Part shown: positions 1-12,451 of the stretch, one piece after another | How the letters are laid out: each line of letters starts with the position of its first letter | Position numbering within the stretch: position 1 is the first letter of the stretch | Assembly (NCBI GenBank): GCA_935421135.1 | Contig: OW285187.1 | Coordinates: 15,029,929-15,093,928 of the forward strand | Direction of reading: 5' to 3' | DNA from: Bugulina stolonifera | Lineage: Eukaryota; Bryozoa; Gymnolaemata; Cheilostomatida; Bugulidae | Length of the DNA stretch: 64,000 nucleotides | Notes under the pieces: model-generated | What the model was told of the DNA's origin: nothing | Database searches by the model: none | The model's input: the letters and a program-made list of their open reading frames with translations, nothing else | Position numbers and translations under genes: made by a program

Positions 1-400
1 CAGTACACAATATATACAGTACACAATATATATACAGTATACAATATATACAGTATACAATATATACAGTACACAATATATATACAGTATACAATATATA
101 CAGTACACAATATATATACAGTATACAATATATATACAGTATACAATATATACAGTATACAATATATATACAGTATACAATATATATACAGTACACAATA
201 TATACAGTACACAATATATATACAGTATACAATATATACAGTACACAATATATATACAGTATATAATATATATACAGTACACAATATATACAGTATACAA
301 TATATATACAGTATACAATATATACAGTATACAATATATACAGTATACAATATATATACAGTATACAATAATCATATACAGTACACTATAATTATATACA
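1..400. repeat. AT-rich minisatellite, TATACAGTAYACAATA units
   Basis: The window opens inside a tandem array of a 17-19 bp unit of the form TATATACAGTAYACAATA. Units vary between ATATATA and ATATATATA spacers and between CAGTACAC and CAGTATAC. The array decays near 400 into non-repetitive AT-rich DNA. It probably lies downstream of, or within an intron of, the thiamin pyrophosphokinase gene. Its true left edge is outside the window. Confidence 0.9.
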
Positions 401-1496
401 TGTACAGTACATGAACAAGAATACTGGCTCAGTATATCTTAGATGAGTTGCTGTAAATATACAGTATTGCCAAGGTGTGCTCCTAGGTATATCTCTGAGC
501 TGGATTATTGCCAAAACAGCACACTGTATGCAGATTGAGTATATATACTAGTACACAATTGTCACATCTCCATATCACATTAGTAAATGTACAAATATTA
601 TATAAGATAGCAAGCAATATTTCTAGCAATTGAACAACTGCAGTATAATGTATGTAGCTCTAACAGCATGTAAGTATATCAGCATGTGTTATATACCTGT
701 ACATGTAGGCCTATATAACACATGTACAACAAGATTTATAATAACGAATACTACAGTATTAATCAACTATTATCATAAATCAGGTAATCTCAAGCAGAGG
801 AAATCTCATGGAAGATTAATATAATAAACAGGTCAAGGTAGAGGCTGGAGGACCTTGAAAAGTTGTAAGCCAGTAATGATCAAAGCAAGGTCAGTCGTAG
901 CTCGGTGTCAGTGACCAGTGGTGTGGTGTACAGCGGTCAAATCGGAGTGTACAGTGAATAATTCATGCTATTCCTACATTAGGGTTAGATGAGGCTGCTA
1001 TGTCATACATGTTACGTTAGAACACAGGCTCTGATTATGACCGCTAGATATACATCCCCTGTACATAGATTATGATGTAGTCTTGCATCATTACTTGTCC
1101 CATCTAATGACTGATCAATAGTATGCAAGATGATAATAACAAACATTATACATGTACCAGCATGTACACACTGTACATAGTATACAGAGTACACACCTAA
1201 GTGAGCTAATACTGTACAGAGCTGTCACTATAATATATTGTGGTTGTAATCTTTGATGTAGTGGTTACTGTTATACATGTAGTATTATAAGAGTATGTCT
1301 CTATTCACCTAAACCACCTCAAGCCTTCCAGTGTGTATGAGGCTAACACAAGTACAAGTACCTTTGTACAGAGAGCACTCTAGTCAATACCCCAATATCC
1401 ATCTATACTGCATAGACACATGCACATAGACATACACATAGTACTGCATAGACACATGCACATAGACATACACATAGTACTGTATAGTCTACAAAC
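401..1496. other. Non-coding stretch beyond TPK exon 3
   Basis: No convincing exon was found here. On the minus strand this should be the intron after TPK coding exon 3, but no downstream TPK exon could be recognised in it, so the rest of the gene probably lies left of the window. A 39-bp unit at about 1408-1485 (CATAGACACATGCACATAGA core) is present twice in tandem. Confidence 0.5.
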
Positions 1497-2353
1497 CTTC
1501 TCCTTGTAGAAGCTAACCACATCTGGTCTAATAGAGTCAAAGTCGCCAGTGATGAGATGTGGCCATACAGGTTTTTCTTTGCCCAACTGGTCCAGAATAA
1601 AGTTTGCTCCACCATCTACTGCCACTTTAAAACTAGCTACAAAGTGATGCACTACACTAATAATCTTAGATATTCAAGTACATAACTAGAGAAAGAAAAG
1701 GTATTAGACCGTTTTCAAATCTGTATATGGGTGTATCGCCTAATGTGTCTTCTCTACATGACGCACTTTGTATATGTAGCAGATTATGAAAACACACAAC
1801 AATACAATCATATCCTTGTATACACTTGTATACATGTACATGTTCAACTGAGAGGTAAACAATCATATGCCTTTTAAATTATAATTCTGTATTTACCCAT
1901 GGTCCAAATTTCCTGAAAGATGAACAAGTTCTGTCGTTGTTCTCCATTGAGTACAATAATGGTGTCCGTATCTAAAATAATTGTCATATTTTTGAAACAG
2001 AGTATAAAACAACTAAAGTGACAAGTCAGTGGACAGATGTACATGTATATAGACAGCTTTCTCTCACTATATGGAGACTGGAAGCTCTCTGCAAGCTGAG
2101 TGAAACCAGAACACTTTTAATACTCAATAGTGGAGCAGCATAGTATAACATTGGCAGTAGAATGAGGTATACATATGCAGGTCAAGTTTACCTGATGTGG
2201 CCCCTACCACTTATGAGGGTTAGGTTTACCTGATGTGGCCCCTACCACAGGGAGTGGACCTCTCCAGGTGGCTGTGTTTAAGCCGTTACAGTAAATGGGC
2301 CGACGGAGCAGAGAGGTGACAGGGTACCAGTGGTGAATCTTCTCACCCTCCAT
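1497..2353 (-). CDS. TPK1: Thiamin pyrophosphokinase, 5' three exons (partial)
   Basis: This enzyme makes thiamin diphosphate by transferring pyrophosphate from ATP to thiamin, in the cytosol. Three minus-strand exons splice with matching phases: 2230-2353 (start ATG at 2351-2353), 1897-1971 and 1497-1636, giving the first 113 residues. Residues 74-78 are DGGAN and 97-102 are GDFDSI followed by RPDV. These are the signature motifs of the TPK catalytic domain; the second carries the metal- and ATP-binding aspartates. Animal TPKs show the same order DGGAN...NGDFDSIRPEV. The N-terminal 40 residues come from exon 1 and are not conserved, so the start is less certain than the frame. The remaining half (the HTDFTK-type motif and the thiamin-binding C-terminus) was not found before the satellite at position 1. 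The family call is firm; completeness of the gene cannot be judged. Confidence 0.88.
2190..2252 (-). repeat. 38-bp tandem duplication of an exon/donor junction
   Basis: The motif TTTACCTGATGTGGCCCCTA occurs twice, 38 bp apart (about 2187-2210 and 2225-2248). On the minus strand each copy reads as a full 5' splice site, TCAG followed by GTAAAC. The inner copy is the one that gives the correct phase into TPK exon 2. Confidence 0.85.
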
Positions 2354-4057
2354 ACAACCGAGAGAGGAGTACACAACAGGCTGAAATTCTTCCTGCTTCC
2401 GAGTCGATTACATTTCAATCACAGTGAAGGTACTAAACTCCTACAAAACAAACTAAGAGAATGAATGTCAAACTAAAATAAATTTACATAATTTAACAAA
2501 ATACATCAATTTACAGTTCCTACTGTCACCTTCATTGTAGTTGGCACAGTTCAATCAAGTATGGTAAAAAATTGGTAATGGCTGATTGTACTTGAACTCT
2601 ATTACATACATCTAGACTACACCGCATATGGCACCCACACTTGTTTGACCATTGGTAACATCATCGACAGAAGTCAATTGCTTTGAACAGTAATTGCTTT
2701 AGTCATCAGAAGCTAAGAGAAATATTAATTTACAAAGAGTCAGCTCATGATTATTGATCGTCTGACATAAAAGTGAAAGCGAAACGAAAAACGATCAATT
2801 TGCACATATCTCTAATAAGAGATATCTGCTCATTCATAAGAAACTGGCATCACTGTTTTCATTTTTAATAACAACGCCAGGATAGAGGATATAATTATTA
2901 ATTATAGTTTAAGTTATTTGCTACAATAGACAACTATGGGCATGGTGTTGGACCACATGACCTACCAAAAGCTGTTACCTATTTCCATGCCTTACACTAA
3001 TGATTTTAGTTTACTTTTGTGACATCAAATAACTCGGTACTGAAAGATTTTATACTTTTTGTTTATATAATCACATTGATAAGAAATGCTCACTGTTTAC
3101 ATGATTTGCAGACTGATGACTTCACAAAAATTTAGCTGGCTTTTGAGACCAAAGATCTAAGTCACGTTTTGAAGGACAGCACAGGTAGGCTAATTAAAAA
3201 CAAATATTACACATGTAGGTATCGAATCATAATTAGGTAATTATTAGTGCATGCTTCTACGGAGCTTGTTGAAATCTGCAGATATGATAGCCAATTTGTC
3301 CAATTGCTCGGCAATAAGGATAAAACAAATGGCCGTGCCAAAAGAAATAATTTTCAGTTTTAGCAGACTTGCTATATTTAGCAACTTTGGTAAAATATCA
3401 GCTGCACATCAAATGCAAATTTTTTTTGCAAAAAGCAGCATAGATTAATTGAGATTTCAACTAGTCAATAGCTAGCGCTGGTAAAATTAACTGATGGAGA
3501 GCATGCTCACTCGTGAGTAAAGGTAACTTAGCAACCATCTTGACTAGCAGCTGTACAGAATGTTGAATGTGCATGTATATACCACTTTAGTACGATGCAC
3601 TTGAAAACTTAGTTTCTGCTTTAGACCAGCAAAGTGCTAGGACTACTACTATTGCCCACTGACAAGGAGAAAATACAATAGGCCTACTCACTAATACTTG
3701 AGCTATTTGGATACAGAAGATAACATACACCTACATGCTAAAAAATACATGTATGTAGAGCATTTTATTTGTGTTTAAAAGAGGAGTATTTGGCAAGCAG
3801 CAAGTGTAATGGCATGTTGTTGTTAGTAGCCTATGACCCTGCTTGTTTGTATTCTCTCTTCCTAGTTACTTGATATCTATTGCTTAAGTGGTGACCTAGG
3901 ATTTTGTCCAATGAAGTGGACAGTTCAGGGCCGCATATGCGATGGTCATGGGTAACTATAATTATCAAGCCACAGCAATGCAGTCGGAGTCACGCAAATA
4001 ATAGTCGAGTTGGGAATGTCAAATCAAATCTGATCCATAATTTTATCAGTATGAGTG
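2354..4057. other. No gene recognised
   Basis: AT-rich sequence with no exon-like open frame, RNA gene or transposon end that I can support. Short frames present here have no recognisable similarity. It includes the presumed upstream region of TPK. Confidence 0.5.
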
Positions 4058-4525
4058 TTACCTTTGAATACCTTTGAAGAATAGAATACTCTTGAATTTA
4101 GTAAGGGAATACCTCAGTTTAACAGTGTGTTTTAGACAGTGATCCATATTCTTACGGCGTACTGCTGTTTTTGATTGGGATCGAGTTGGATAAATCGTTA
4201 CGACATGCTCGTCGGTTTGTGTTCTTTTCATCTGGTAGGCTATAGTGTGCGGCAAAAGGCTGCTGTGGTAGGTACTAGTTGAGGTAGTTATAGATATAGG
4301 TTTTCCCCTTGCAGCTGAGCGACTGGTCATAGTGAAATTTGCTCTGCCATTTGATATTTCATCATAGACAGCCGCCAGGTCTCCGTGCCGGTCCTCATCC
4401 TGCAGAATTTTTCTCAGGAGGGCTAGTCTGTAGTCGCTTCTTTTTTCATGGAGATTCTGTAGTCCTAGCTCAGCTTTAGTTTCAGTCACGCTCTCTGTTC
4501 CTCTGAGGTTGCTTATAAAGCGCAC
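4058..4525 (-). pseudogene. Possible non-LTR retrotransposon C-terminal relic
   Basis: A 155-codon open frame on the minus strand. Its middle reads DYRLALLRKILQDEDRH, then a Ser/Thr/Arg-rich stretch ending HSSLLPHTI. This loosely resembles the tail of LINE-type reverse transcriptases, where a short helical segment on learning a partner reading frame is followed by a 'R...N.F.Y.FFPRTI' motif. The RT core, endonuclease and poly-A tail are not visible, so if it is a LINE it is a 5'-truncated fragment. The similarity is from memory of family patterns only. A host exon or chance frame cannot be excluded. Confidence 0.3.
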
Positions 4526-5809
4526 AGCCCTATTCTAATTCTGTACCTCTACCTGTTCCAGTAAGAGTAATTCTATCTGGCATTTTACTGTCGGCGTAAA
4601 CCCCAAGGTGAATTGGTGGTGTTCAGAGCTCGAGTCTTATTCTGCAGGTTGAGTTTCTCATTTTCTTCTATGATTGATGTGATGTTTAGTTATGAATGAT
4701 CAAGTTTATTTAGATACAAGTTCAACTTGAAGTTGAAGTTGTAGTTGCAGACTTTTAATTTGTTATAAGACGATAATAAAATAATTTTACGACTACTCAC
4801 CGTTCAATTTTATTGCGATTGATACTGTCAACTCCTATTATGATAATCAATCAATTGTTGGTAACATAAGATGCAATTTTACATTGGTTAGTAACAAAAC
4901 CAAATTAAATGCCAAAATAAAATATCTGAGTATTTCATTTAGCACGGGATTCACTCGACCACCACGCCGCTCCTGTTTGTCACCGTCAGCTCAATACAGT
5001 CATGTTACGCACAAACCAGGAGCTCGCACTATCCATTGAGGCGTGCATCTTTTTGTTAGCAGAAAGCGTGGAGTACTCTGTGGTGGAAGGGACCTAATAG
5101 TGGAGATCAATGAACCTCTATTACATGAAATGTGCCTAACACATCTCGCCCAGCTAAATATCATACCGTGGTCCCACAGCTCGCTTCCTAGTTAATGAAG
5201 GCCGATCTCGCCCACATCTGTACCGCCCGACATACATGTAGGTAGAGGACAACTCCCAAATCAACGTAAAACTGCCTTCTTATACAGTCAGTGACTCAAT
5301 GTACATCATGGATATATAATTTACAGGTATTCTGTATTATAAGATGTGTATACCATAGTAATAATGTTGCTGTTACTATTATGGATTTATTTTACTTATG
5401 GAATGCATTAGCCATTATGTAATATACAATCATATATATGTGGTAATCTGTAAAGCACAAGGTGCATTATGTTGTGTAGTTACATGTAGATCTTAGATGT
5501 CTAATATTACACAACAGTGTACTACATACATATCCATATTGACATGTAAAACTAATATACAATATTTTCCCACATGTATATATTACAAATTGTGCAATAA
5601 AAAGCCCAATGAGCTAAAAAGAGTTCATCAATTTGTAAACTGATAACATATTTATATTATACATGCATATTATATAATACATCTGTATTGTCGATATGCT
5701 GATCTACAATGTATATATTTATATAGTAGTAGCACTCAATTTTTTAGCCTACACAATTTAGTTTCAAATAGCTACATGTTTAAAATGTCTAAACACACTC
5801 ATCATATAC
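4526..5809. other. No gene recognised
   Basis: Mixed AT-rich sequence. A slightly more GC-rich patch at 4950-5270 (containing CACCACGCCGCTCCTG and CTCGCCCACATCTG) lacks a long open frame and may be old repeat DNA. Nothing else can be supported. Confidence 0.45.
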
Positions 5810-6430
5810 ATACATACATACATACATACATACATACGTGTACATACATACGTGTACATACATACATTCGTGTACATACATACATACGTGTACATACATA
5901 CATACGTGTACATACATATGTGTACATACATACGTGTACATACATACGTGTACATACATACGTGTACATACATACATAGTTACATACGTGTACATACATA
6001 CATAGTTACATACCTGTACATACATACATAGTTACATACGTGTACATACATACATAGTTACATACGTGTACATACATACATAGTTACATACGTGTACATA
6101 CATACATAGTTACATACGTGTACATACATACATAGTTACATACGTGTACATACATACATAGTTACATACGTGTACATACATACATAGTTACAGACGTGTA
6201 CATACATACATAGTTACATACGTGTACATACATACATAGTTACATACGTGTACATACATACATAATTACATACGTGTACATACATACATAGTTACATACG
6301 TGTACATACATACATAATTACATACGTGTACATACATACATAGTTGCATACGTGTACATACATACATAGTTACATATGTGTACATACATACTTACGTGCG
6401 TGCATGCGCATACGTAAGTATGTATGTACA
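5810..6430. repeat. 26-bp minisatellite, ACATACATACATAGTTACATACGTGT
   Basis: From about 5960 to 6375 a 26-bp unit (ACATACATACATAGTTACAT followed by ACGTGT) repeats about 16 times with few substitutions. The left part (5810-5960) is made of simpler units, TACATACATACGTG and plain TACA runs, so the 26-mer appears to have grown from a tetranucleotide repeat. The right edge is an inverted repeat around GTGCGTGCATGCGCA (6391-6430). Open frames across it in several frames are products of the repeat. Confidence 0.95.
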
Positions 6431-7238
6431 TACATGGGAGAGTTTGCAAAGCGGGCAGTAAAAAACTGGATGCAACTTAAAATATTAGACAGAGAGGCTA
6501 TATGAAAGCAAAGGAAAAATATTGGAGTAACCTGTGCAATACAATACACTGGTTAATGGTTATATATTACACGCTACATGAAAATTCATAGTATTTATCT
6601 AATTAGACAACATTATATTACCATAACATGACGATTATATAATAATGATGACTGCCTGGTCAAAATTTAATACATGTACTATAAATATTAAATAGGAATA
6701 ATAAAAACCGTAATATCTTGTTGCTGTGCTTTCTATCAATGTACCATGTTTAATAACTAAACTAGCTTTGGTCTACAACATCTACCTCATCTACAGACGT
6801 CTAACTGATTATCTATTCTGAACAAAAATCCACATATGATTATATACAAACATTTGTAATGTACAGGCACATGTACACTGCATATAGAGGATGATTGCAT
6901 TATGCAACATTCACACTGCTGTTTATAATTATTAGAGAAGGGACTGTAAATTCACTTGTAATTACACAATATACCCATGCAGGTAACTCGAAACAAGACT
7001 TCAAAGGAATTGCTATCTTTGTTTTCCCTATTCAAGAATTAATTACTAAGTCAAATAATAATTTGGTTTCACTCTAGAATAGCTATAGTTGTATATATTA
7101 CATATGTTGCATCAGACTGTGTTTGCTGTCTGTCTGATACTTTGTATGCTGGTATTTGAATCTGGGGTTCTTTTGCTACTCAGTGGGAGGCATAGGTATA
7201 ATTATTTTCATTACTTCATAAGTTAGGAGCCAGAGAGG
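6431..7238. other. No gene recognised
   Basis: AT-rich DNA with only short frames. No exon with flanking splice signals, RNA gene or transposon end is visible. Confidence 0.5.
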
Positions 7239-7370
7239 TATATATAAACTGAGTTTACTTTAGGAAATATTAGTTACTGTTCAGTTAGTGTTCTACTACA
7301 ATATATATACTACATGTACTATTTATTGGACTACTTGTGAAATTATCATGGTTCATTTCTCTAAGACAGG
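7239..7370 (+). promoter_or_regulatory. Candidate TATA box plus short first coding exon
   Basis: TATATATAAA lies at 7239-7248. A start codon at 7348 opens a 23-nt frame (MVHFSKTG) that ends at 7370 in a strong donor, GG|GTAAGT. Spacing of about 80 nt from a TATA-directed start to the ATG is plausible for a TATA promoter followed by a tiny first exon. No matching downstream exon could be identified before the LTR-like DNA at 9.3 kb, so this is a candidate only. Confidence 0.3.
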
Positions 7371-7581
7371 GTAAGTGACTTATAGATATAATATTTGTAT
7401 TGACTGTCCTTATAGGACTAAATGTAGATAGGGCTGGTATCAATGTTAGAATTGAGGATGCACCTGCCCACCTCTAAACTTGAGCTTGTGCTACAATAGG
7501 GGATTTAAAATAATATATTAGTGAGTTTAATTTAGGACTATAGCTGTAAGCTCAGTGTAATATATTATATATTGTACATGA

Positions 7582-7788
7582 CTATGCATGCTTTTTCAAG
7601 TCTCCAGGATTTACAGGGCAAACTCTCAGAAACTTCCCCGTGCTTCCTCCATTCTGTGCAACAAAAGGTATTTTCGACAGTAATTTGATAAAATCCAAAT
7701 CGGCAGTATCATCCCGATCATTCAACTTTGAATCTTGATACAAATACATAGATGCAATCATATTGGAATAATGTGTTAGAAAGGGCAC
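7582..7788 (-). CDS. Unrecognised 68-codon frame
   Basis: The frame includes the stretch LDFIKLLSKIPFVAQNGG and ends NPGDLKKHA before a stop. The composition is protein-like: mixed charged and hydrophobic residues rather than the low-complexity repeats common here. No family is recognised and no confident splice partner was found. It may be an isolated exon, a transposon fragment or chance. Confidence 0.2.
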   Translation of the reverse strand: MPFLTHYSNMIASMYLYQDSKLNDRDDTADLDFIKLLSKIPFVAQNGGSTGKFLRVCPVNPGDLKKHA

Positions 7789-9307
7789 ATGGTGCCTAAT
7801 TAATTTCTAACTGCCTGGCAGATCTATGGGCCAAAACTGGTGTGTTAGTCAAATAATATTTTGCCATCCTGATTGTTTCTTACCTGAAAAAGTGTGTTGA
7901 TCAAAACATAATTATGCAGTCATGTAGGCCTACATACATGTACATGCCTAGGCTATTCATAATTATGTTACAAATTACTCATCGTTCAGAGTTATCCTCT
8001 CGTATTCCACATAAAACGTGGACGGATTGGCTGGCGATTTACAAAGGCAATTTAGGGATAGTCCATTATGTCCAAGGATAGATGCGCAATGGTAGTGGCG
8101 CAGGTTTCGATGGTGAAGTATAGTTACCATATCAATTCAGAATTAGTTAGCCTCAGAACCATCATGCCCTCAAATTAGTTTCGGAAACCTCCCATAAGTT
8201 TGATTTGATCTTTAGGCTAAATCCTCCATACAAATTTACCCTTAGCTCCTTAGCTTTGCATGTAGTTTACTTTATAGGCTACTTTTCAATCCCGACTCTC
8301 CTACTGCTGCAGACTGAATTGGAAAGTTAGCTCTAGCAGGTTCAAATTCCTTGGCTTGAGATTAGGTGAATGTCTATACAGAAAAGTTACTAGTGATAGT
8401 GCATTGGCTCTCTGTCATTCTTTTGCCTCCACTTGATTTATGTTTATTCATTTGAATTTGGTTGAAAGGAGTAAGTTAAGTTGCCTGCAGTGACGAGTGA
8501 GTTGGGCTGCTCTGCTGTCAGCTGATCTGTGCTGTTGTTATGCTCTGCTTCTGCCAAGCCTACATCTGTACTCTTTTACTAACAGACAACTAGTGATACT
8601 GGATTTAATAATTTTGGTTGTCTTGAGTCATGGCACCATGATTGACATAGCCATAGCCTACTCCTTTGATTAACACTAAGTCTAATAGCTGACTTAATAC
8701 AGCAACAACATCAATATGAATATCAATATGGAATGTTTATAAAATATTAACTCAAATTTTTGTCGTCATCTATAGTTAATTAATAATAATGTGAATATAA
8801 ATTTTTTTTTATTTACATATATGTAGCCTAATCACTGTGATTGTTATAAAGATTACATAGACATTAAGTAGGCTTAATGTTTTTTTATTATTATTTACTC
8901 AAAGCCAAATAAGTTACCTGGGATTGCAACATCATTGTTGTGATTCAACCGAGCCTAAAATTACCGCCTTCTATTCCGGTAAAAAGTTTCAAATGTCATA
9001 CGGTAGCAATTGGGTAAGCTCAAAACAGCTCTGCGTGGAGTACTGTGGTGAATCAGCATAGGGTGCAGCAGCATGGACTATATCTTGTGCCAATATTATT
9101 ATGCATGAATCCTATTTACATGCTTGACTTTACACTTATTATCTTACCATTATTATCAACTACTGCATGCATAATGTGTATTATATTATAATTATTAGCC
9201 AATCAGCCCTTCACATTCATTGTATCGTCCAATTATACTGTGTGTGCAATTACTTCTTTGCCTGATTATTACTCTAAGTCTTTTTACCTCTGTACTTTTG
9301 GGGCCGA
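7789..9307. other. No gene recognised
   Basis: No supported exon. Runs of ATTATTATTA and poly-T occur at 8760-8900. The start of a more GC-balanced segment at about 9300 marks the LTR-like sequence. Confidence 0.5.
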
Positions 9308-9813
9308 TGTCTCAGAACACGGCCATAATTATATATTATCTGTTTTAGCATAGTGTAAGCACTTTTTGTGCAAGGCTGACCGTTTTTTAGGGCCGACCTC
9401 GGGCGTATTTTCGCCATATTGTTATGTAATTTCTAGTACGATACCTTATCGTACCGCCCGATACCTTATCGTACCGCCCGATACCTTATCGTACCTTTTT
9501 ACCGGAAGTGTCTTATGTATAAAAGGTCACGCATTTTGCTGTACGAATCAGTTGTTGATTGCGCTCTAATAAAGCAACATCTCTTAACTCAACCTACAAA
9601 GTCTTACTCTTGCAGGCAGGCAGCTCCAGCCGTGGTCCTATAGACCTCAGCGCCCGAGCTCGTCCTCATACTCGTTTAAGTACTCTTTCTACACTCCTTG
9701 TGAGTTCTACACCATCGGACTTGAACCGATCCCGAATTCTTCAATGAATCTAGCGTCGGGTCTAAGCCCTTAGATCAGCATTACGACTTTCTACACTCCT
9801 TTGGGGTATAAAC
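9308..9813 (+). mobile_element. LTR-like retrotransposon sequence (left part)
   Basis: The segment has the layout of a retroelement LTR. A GC-richer upstream part contains three tandem 20-bp units (CGATACCTTATCGTACCGCC, about 9439-9496). They are followed by a TATAAAAG box at about 9518, a short leader, and an AATAAA polyadenylation signal at 9567. The 20-bp units are near-palindromic and look like upstream control repeats. No gag-pol frame follows. The sequence appears to continue at 11895 after interruption by the TIR element. Its ends and class are not established. Confidence 0.45.
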
Positions 9814-9815
9814 TA

Positions 9816-11892
9816 GGGGAGAGCGGGGTAAGTTGGGACGCGGGGTAAGTTGGGACAGGGCTGTTTTGGGTATTATGAGACCCATTACATTTTTATGGTA
9901 TGAACCAAAGGCTAGATCAACATAAATAAACATAACCCACTATTTTGTTTTTTAAGTTGAATAAATATTTTTTTTGCAATTTGCAATAATGTAATATTTG
10001 CATGTTTGAGTAAAGTTTTTTTTCTTGCCGAGTTTCTAATTTTTTTAATGAAAGAATGACTCCACGGCTTTGAAAATTTGCACATAGAGACCCTATAGCA
10101 TCTAGTTAGAACAACTAAAGTTAAAATTTGCTCAAGTAAAAAATCTTAATAAAAAATTGTGTTTTACAAAAAATTGGGAGTGTGGGGCAAGTTGGGACGC
10201 TGGAAGTGGGGCAAGTTGGGACACCATTTGTAATAATAAATTATGTTTGTGGAATGATATGAACCCAAGATTACACTGTAATTTCACTTTTTCTCTAACT
10301 AAAAGTTGTTTGATGAATCTTGGATAGCATTTGACTTTGGTAAAGAACTCCAATCCTGTGTGGAGATGGCATTATAGCTAGTATTGATATTACTCGTAGT
10401 AGAAACAGGTCAAACCTGACTCATGGCTATAACAGCTTTTGATCTCTGTTGTGTCCTCACTTTACTCATGACCCAGACAGCAGTAGCACCAACACAATGT
10501 ATAAACTACACCCTTTTCCTACTCATACCTACACTTCGAACACCGTTTCTGCACCCTTTGAAACCCCCACCAGACCAACTAACACCATCAGGCAGCACCA
10601 AGCTAATAATCCAATAGATTATTAGGTATAATTTAGTTATAAAGTTTTATAATTTAGTTATAAAGGGGATTCTTTGTTGTTCAAACTAGACAAGCAGGCT
10701 ATATACATGTACACTCAATGTCTCTCCACACTTATTGTCACCCAACCCCAGTTAAACTACCATCTTCGTGAGAGTACCAAGGAATAGTTTAATTAAACAT
10801 CATCGATAATCTATTTACATTGTACAAAGTTATAGGTTTTCCATCTGTAAATATCCAATTTACCACTGTCCAAAACCCAGGACAGGTAATTATCACCAAG
10901 AGAGAGACGCAGGTTGGATCGACTCCATAGCATGAATGAGGCGGATTGACTACTATCGGATTGACTACTATCGCCTGTGTCATAAATGCTGCCGTGAACT
11001 CTGGGTTGGGTTGCCCAGTGGAATTAAAATTCAATTTTTTCTGCTCAATGATTTCATTTTATCTAGATTCTAGAGTGTCAGTTGTTCAATTGTACATCAA
11101 ACTCTAATAATAATTTTAGTAAAAATAAACATTTTTGCCTATATTTTCTAGTATTGGTTTATTTCAGGTGTTTAGGTTTTATATTCTATTTGACAAACTT
11201 AAGGCTTAAGAAAATTTTGCTGTACCAAAATTAGAAAAATGGCCACCTACGATGCGCTAGTTTATTTTAAAGTTCTAAATCTAATATGCATAAGTAGATT
11301 GGAACTTAAGTCAAAATAGAGCTATTATAAATTATTACACCTATAAGGCCCCAAACGAATTAAGAGGCTTTCATGTTCAAGCTGGCATCCTCCTATTCTA
11401 ACGAAGATTTATTTAACATTTACATCAAAACAATTTTCATACCTTCCCTAGAATATCTTGTACTAAAAAAATTAAACAATTTGAGGCCGAAGTAAATTAA
11501 AGTTCAGCAGTTTTTTACAGACATGTTTTTTGACATCTATACATGTGGCAATAATTTTAAATATGTGTAATATCATTGTAACATTTCAATTCTATCTGTT
11601 CATGATAAAAAATGAGACTAACCTAAATCTAAAATCTATATTTTCAATGGTGTCCCTACTTGCCCCACACCTGTCCCAACTTACCCCGTCAGTGGGGTAA
11701 GTTGGGACGTTTGACATGCGCTGCCAAATCATGGATTACCGCACTATGCTGACTCACCAATGTGTGTGTTTCAGGCTATAGTTAGACAACATATTAAAGT
11801 ACCTCCATGCAAAAAATGATGATGCTATGACCTCTAGACTCCGTATTATTCCCAAAAAACCAAAAATTGTCCCAACTTACCCCGCTCTCCCC
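9816..11892. mobile_element. 2.1-kb non-autonomous TIR DNA transposon
   Basis: The ends are perfect inverted repeats of 24 bp, beginning GGGGAGAGCGGGG and continuing TAAGTTGGGAC. TA sits directly outside both ends (9814-9815 and 11893-11894), consistent with a TA target duplication. The core GGGGTAAGTTGGGAC recurs just inside the left end (9842-9856). Variants with GGGGCAAGTTGGGAC lie at 10184 and 10206. A 15-bp-stem hairpin of the same core lies at 11673-11708. The interior is AT-rich and has no transposase frame, so the element depends on another copy for movement. It splits the LTR-like sequence and is therefore younger. I cannot name the superfamily with certainty. Confidence 0.85.
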
Positions 11893-11894
11893 TA

Positions 11895-12100
11895 CAAGAC
11901 CTACGTCGACCCTGGACTCTTCAATGAGTCTCAGCCTCGGCCTATGTCTTCATCAATAATCACAAGAGCTTAACTCAATTGTTCACTCTTTATGTAATGT
12001 GTGGAAGTTACCTTGGCAGCCCACTACCACCTACCAAGCGCTTCCCGTACCCGTGCTACATCGGCACCCGTACGTACATCATACACTAAAAACATTACAG
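11895..12100 (+). mobile_element. LTR-like sequence (right part)
   Basis: This continues the GC-balanced style of 9600-9813: TCTTCAATGARTCT occurs on both sides of the TIR element, at about 9737 and 11919. It probably belongs to the same interrupted retroelement. No coding frame is present, and the right boundary is uncertain. Confidence 0.3.
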
Positions 12101-12451
12101 TACTTTGTGACTTTATAACTCCTAGCATAGACAGCTCAATATGTTGAGTGTATTTCTGTAGCGTAGAAACCTGTGTTTGATTACTGGATAGCGTATCTGA
12201 AACCTGTCTTGAACGCAGGATTTGTCTTGAAGCACTAGCCTACTCTTGTGATGAACTCCGTATCAAGAGACCCAACGATGTCGGGCTTCACATCTGTGAT
12301 CTTTGCATATTTACAGTGATTCATGGGCTTTAGCAATAGCAACAACAAAAGTATTATATACTCACTCATGTAGGCAATTAGTCGATCTGGTTTGTTGAGA
12401 TCTCTTCCAACTCGTACTGAAGTATCAAGGTATATGTAACTCTAAAGCTTA

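Noticed and set aside
5764..6025. Open frames rich in Tyr/Val/His/Thr
   Set aside because: Products of the TACATACGTG minisatellite on both strands.
5810..6400. Regularly spaced repeats that might suggest a CRISPR array
   Set aside because: There are no unique spacers; units are directly adjacent, and the genome is eukaryotic.
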